22,535 nt of DNA from positions 1-22,535 of the forward strand of contig JBOGDQ010000093.1 of assembly GCA_050742975.1 (NCBI GenBank), in the 5' to 3' direction. The DNA comes from JBDTGE01 sp050742975. Lineage in GTDB: Bacteria; Actinomycetota; Actinomycetes; Mycobacteriales; Jatrophihabitantaceae. Shown here piece by piece: positions 20,529 to 22,535 of the stretch. The notes under the pieces were generated by a model. The model did no database searches. It was not told the DNA's origin and worked only from the letters and a program-made list of their open reading frames with translations. Numbering within the stretch: the first letter of the stretch is position 1; every line of letters begins with the position of its first letter. The position numbers were made by a program, and so were the translations under genes.

Positions 20529-21374
20529 ATGATCTGCGCCGTGGTGTTCCAGCGGCAGGGACGGCTGTACTACGCCGACCCCGGCGAGCTGACCCCCAGC
20601 GTGGGCGAGCACGTCCTGTACCCCACCGACGCCGGGGCCGAGGTCGCCGAGGTCATGTGGGCGCCGCAGTGGGTGAGCGAGGACATCGGCGGGCTTCCCG
20701 TCCTGGTCGCGATGGCCGGCGACAGCGACGTCGCCGGGGCCGAGACCAGCCGCAAGAAGCGCGCCGCGGCCCGGGTCGCGGCGCGCCGGCTGGTCCGCGA
20801 GCACGAGCTGCCGATGAAGATCAGCGGCGTCGACTACGTCACCGGTACCAACCGGACCACGATCTACTTCACCGCGCCGCACCGCGTCGACTTCCGCGCC
20901 CTCGTCCGCGACCTGTCCGCGACGCTCGAGGGTCGGGTCGAGCTGCGCCAGCTGTCCGCCCGCGACGAGGCCCGGCTCACCGGTGGCATCGGCAGCTGCG
21001 GACGCGAGCTGTGCTGCTCGACCTTCCTCGTCGACTTCGAGCCGGTCAGCGTGCGCATGGCCAAGGACCAGGACCTGCCGCCGAACCCGCTGCGCATCTC
21101 GGGCGCGTGCGGACGGCTGATGTGCTGCCTGAAGTACGAACACCCGCTGTACCAGGATTTCGCAGCCGAGGCGCCCGCGCTCGGCGCGCAGGTCGAGACC
21201 CCTGACGGCGAGGGGACGGTCGTGGGTCACGACGTACCGGGGGAGAAGGTCGTCGTGCGGATGGCCGCCGACGGACGCCGCAGCCCGTGCGCCCTTGCTT
21301 CGGTGTGCGCCTCGCGCAAGGCTTACGACAGCCGGTCCGAGACCGTCGGACAGCCGACGAACGGAGGCACCTGA
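20529..21374 (+). CDS. ricT: PSP1-domain protein (RicT/YaaT family)
   Basis: The 281-aa product has the PSP1 C-terminal domain: KISGVDYVTGTNRTTIYFTAPHRVDFRALVRDL, and two cysteine clusters GSCGRELCCS (C157, C162, C163) and GACGRLMCCLKYE (C194, C199, C200). In Bacillus, RicT belongs to a complex with RicA and RicF that carries Fe-S clusters and affects RNA processing and development; these cysteines are candidates for such ligands. The place after holB is conserved from Firmicutes. Start ATG 20529 has GGCAGG upstream. A GTG at 20523 lies 7 nt after TAGGGT (20510-20515) and could be a leaderless start. The stop overlaps the next ATG by 1 nt. Confidence 0.85.
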   Translation: MICAVVFQRQGRLYYADPGELTPSVGEHVLYPTDAGAEVAEVMWAPQWVSEDIGGLPVLVAMAGDSDVAGAETSRKKRAAARVAARRLVREHELPMKISGVDYVTGTNRTTIYFTAPHRVDFRALVRDLSATLEGRVELRQLSARDEARLTGGIGSCGRELCCSTFLVDFEPVSVRMAKDQDLPPNPLRISGACGRLMCCLKYEHPLYQDFAAEAPALGAQVETPDGEGTVVGHDVPGEKVVVRMAADGRRSPCALASVCASRKAYDSRSETVGQPTNGGT

Positions 21375-22153
21375 TGACCGTCCGCGACACACCCTGGCCG
21401 CCCGGAACCCCGTGCTGGGTAGACCTGATGAGCACCGACCTGGCCGCCGCGCGCCTGTTCTACGAGGGCCTGTTCGGCTGGCAGCTCGGCGAGACCGGAC
21501 CGGACGGCGGGGGCTACCTGATGGCCTACGTCGACGACAAGCCGGTCGCCGGCCTCGGCCCGATGATGCAGGACCAGAACCACCCGTCCGTGTGGACGAC
21601 GTACCTGGCGTCGGTGGACGCCGGGGCGACAACGGCCAAGATCACCGCGGCCGGTGGCAGCGTCCTCGCCCCGGCGTTCGATGTGCTGGACGTCGGCGTC
21701 ATGGCGATCGCGCAGGATCCGACGGGCGGCACGTTCGGCCTCTGGCAGGCGAAGAAGCACTTCGGGGCAGCGCTGGCCAACGAGCCGAACTCGCTCACCT
21801 GGAACGAGTTCATGACCCGCGACTACGCCGCCGCCAGGACCTTCTTCGCCGACGTCTTCGGCTACACCTATCAAGACATGAGCGGGGACGGCTTCCAGTA
21901 CGCCGGAATCGAGGTCGACGGGAAGGTCGTCGGCGGGATCGGCGCGCTGTCGGCCGACCTGCCGGCCGAGGTTCCCGCGCACTGGCGGGTGTACTTCGCC
22001 GTCGACGACGCCGACCAGGCCGTCGACGAGGTGGTCAGGCTCGGCGGTGACGTGCTCAGCCCGCCGCAGGACATGCCCTACGGACGGCACGCCGATGTCG
22101 CCGATCCGCAGGGGGCCAGGTTCTCCGTGCTCAGGCCGGGTCAGCCCGCGTAG
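21374..22153 (+). CDS. Two-domain VOC (glyoxalase-like) protein
   Basis: The 259-aa protein consists of two vicinal-oxygen-chelate repeats: residues ~10-120 (CWVDLMSTDLAAARLFYEGL to DPTGGTFGLWQ) and ~135-255 (TWNEFMTRDYAAARTFFADV to DPQGARFSVL). It resembles the CFP30B/Rv0577-type proteins of actinobacteria. VOC proteins bind a metal and act as lyases, dioxygenases or resistance proteins; no specific substrate is evident. GGAGG 6 nt upstream fixes ATG 21374, which shares one base with the ricT stop, so the pair is probably one transcript. Confidence 0.92.
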   Translation: MTVRDTPWPPGTPCWVDLMSTDLAAARLFYEGLFGWQLGETGPDGGGYLMAYVDDKPVAGLGPMMQDQNHPSVWTTYLASVDAGATTAKITAAGGSVLAPAFDVLDVGVMAIAQDPTGGTFGLWQAKKHFGAALANEPNSLTWNEFMTRDYAAARTFFADVFGYTYQDMSGDGFQYAGIEVDGKVVGGIGALSADLPAEVPAHWRVYFAVDDADQAVDEVVRLGGDVLSPPQDMPYGRHADVADPQGARFSVLRPGQPA

Positions 22154-22184
22154 CCGCTTGGTCGGTCCGGGTGGCGCGACAGGT

Positions 22185-22190
22185 TAGACT
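22185..22190 (+). promoter_or_regulatory. Putative -10 box of tRNA-Thr
   Basis: TAGACT lies 28 nt before the tRNA 5' end; TCGGTC (22162-22167) at 17-nt spacing is a weak -35. The 65-nt gap has no other promoter-like sequence. Confidence 0.45.
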
Positions 22191-22218
22191 TTCCCCTCGT
22201 GCCGCCCGGTCGGCGCGC

Positions 22219-22294
22219 GCCGCCTTAGCTCAGTCGGTAGAGCACCTCACTCGTAATGAGGTTGTCCGGAGTTCGATTCTCCGAGGCGGCTCCA
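22219..22294 (+). tRNA. tRNA-Thr (anticodon CGT)
   Basis: A full cloverleaf can be drawn. The acceptor is GCCGCCT with AGGCGGC (22284-22290), then T and an encoded CCA. The D arm is GCTC...GAGC. The anticodon stem CCTCA/TGAGG encloses the loop CTCGTAA with anticodon CGT at 22252-22254. The T arm is CGGAG-TTCGATT-CTCCG. It reads ACG codons. No integrase or duplicated 3' end is visible nearby. Confidence 0.97.
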
Positions 22295-22391
22295 GCTGTG
22301 CCAATGGGTGCGCGGGCGTGGCGTTCGACATGCGATAGCGCTGCTGCAGCGACACCATTGCAGGTCGAACAGCGCGCAATAGCTGCGGGGG

Positions 22392-22535
22392 TCAGGCCTG
22401 GCCGGGAAGCAGTTGCAGGAACAAGCCCTCGGCATCGCAGGCGATCGCGCCGTCCGGCGTGTACAGCCGCCCGGTCACCCAGCGCTTGCGGCCCTGCACC
22501 CGGTCGCGGCTGGCGTCGAAGGCCAGCTCGACGCC
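22392..22535 (-). CDS. C-terminus of a probable hotdog-fold (PaaI-like) thioesterase, 5' end outside window
   Basis: The last 47 codons of a minus-strand gene run from the window edge to a TGA at 22392-22394. The peptide reads GVELAFDASRDRVQGRKRWV, then TGRLYTPDGAIACDAEGLFL and QLLPGQA. The pattern GRLYTPDG...A.AEGLF is typical of the final strands of acyl-CoA thioesterases of the hotdog fold. The active-site part is not in the window, so the function is provisional. It converges with the tRNA gene; the gap contains nested inverted repeats (GTTCGAC 22323-22329 with GTCGAAC 22364-22370; CGCTGC-T-GCAGCG 22339-22351). Confidence 0.6.
   Translation of the reverse strand, partial: GVELAFDASRDRVQGRKRWVTGRLYTPDGAIACDAEGLFLQLLPGQA

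Noticed and set aside
22219..22294. tRNA-Thr as an integration site of a mobile element
   Set aside because: No integrase gene and no repeat of the tRNA 3' end within the window.

Overview
The window is high-GC chromosomal DNA from an actinobacterium. Three things point there: very strong G/C bias at third codon positions, frequent GTG starts with 4-nt GTGA/ATGA overlaps, and a gene order that actinobacteria keep. That order is a SerB-like HAD hydrolase divergent from ssd-tadA-tadB-tadC, then a DUF4244 pilin, TadE and a TadE-like protein, a BldG-type STAS protein, hppA, topA, an MFS-thymidylate kinase fusion, holB and a PSP1/RicT gene. The same neighbourhood is known from Mycobacterium (about Rv3661 to Rv3644c) and Streptomyces (about SCO3540 to SCO3558). 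The MFS-Tmk fusion suggests a Frankiales- or Streptomyces-like lineage. The genus cannot be fixed from the sequence alone.

Layout. (1) 1-2671, minus strand: a nearly complete secreted protein with seven Cys-pair repeats (probable beta-propeller), Ig-like domains and an LAXTG sorting signal; upstream of it is the HAD hydrolase. (2) 2713-8020, plus strand: the Tad/Flp pilus locus. It is split into ssd-tadA-(30-codon ORF)-tadB-tadC and flp-tadE-tadE-like by a DinB/DUF664 gene. Both halves carry the same two-box motif about 50 nt before their first gene. (3) 8035-8695: a VapBC toxin-antitoxin pair. (4) 8841-15339: a BldG-like anti-sigma-factor antagonist, a K+-independent-type H+-pyrophosphatase, a conserved hypothetical protein and topoisomerase I. 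(5) 15589-16969: a trans-aconitate methyltransferase-like gene divergent from a MarR regulator, with a palindromic operator between them. (6) 17082-22153: MFS-tmk and holB, overlapping by 4 nt, then ricT-VOC. (7) 22219-22535: tRNA-Thr(CGT) and the 3' end of a probable thioesterase.

The parts not explained by known genes are mostly non-coding. A family of exactly 48-nt palindromes with GATCTT ends lies just downstream of dinB, topA and holB. A strong 58-nt hairpin follows hppA. The twin GTCCACA motif with a fixed 33-nt gap to GACGGTTG precedes both tad transcription units and is the best candidate for a shared regulatory system. Coding oddities are a translationally coupled 30-codon ORF between tadA and tadB, in-frame minisatellites in three genes, and an MFS-tmk gene whose best ribosome-binding site points to an ATC codon.

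No intergenic stretch exceeds 300 nt. No CRISPR, insertion sequence, integrase or rRNA was seen.
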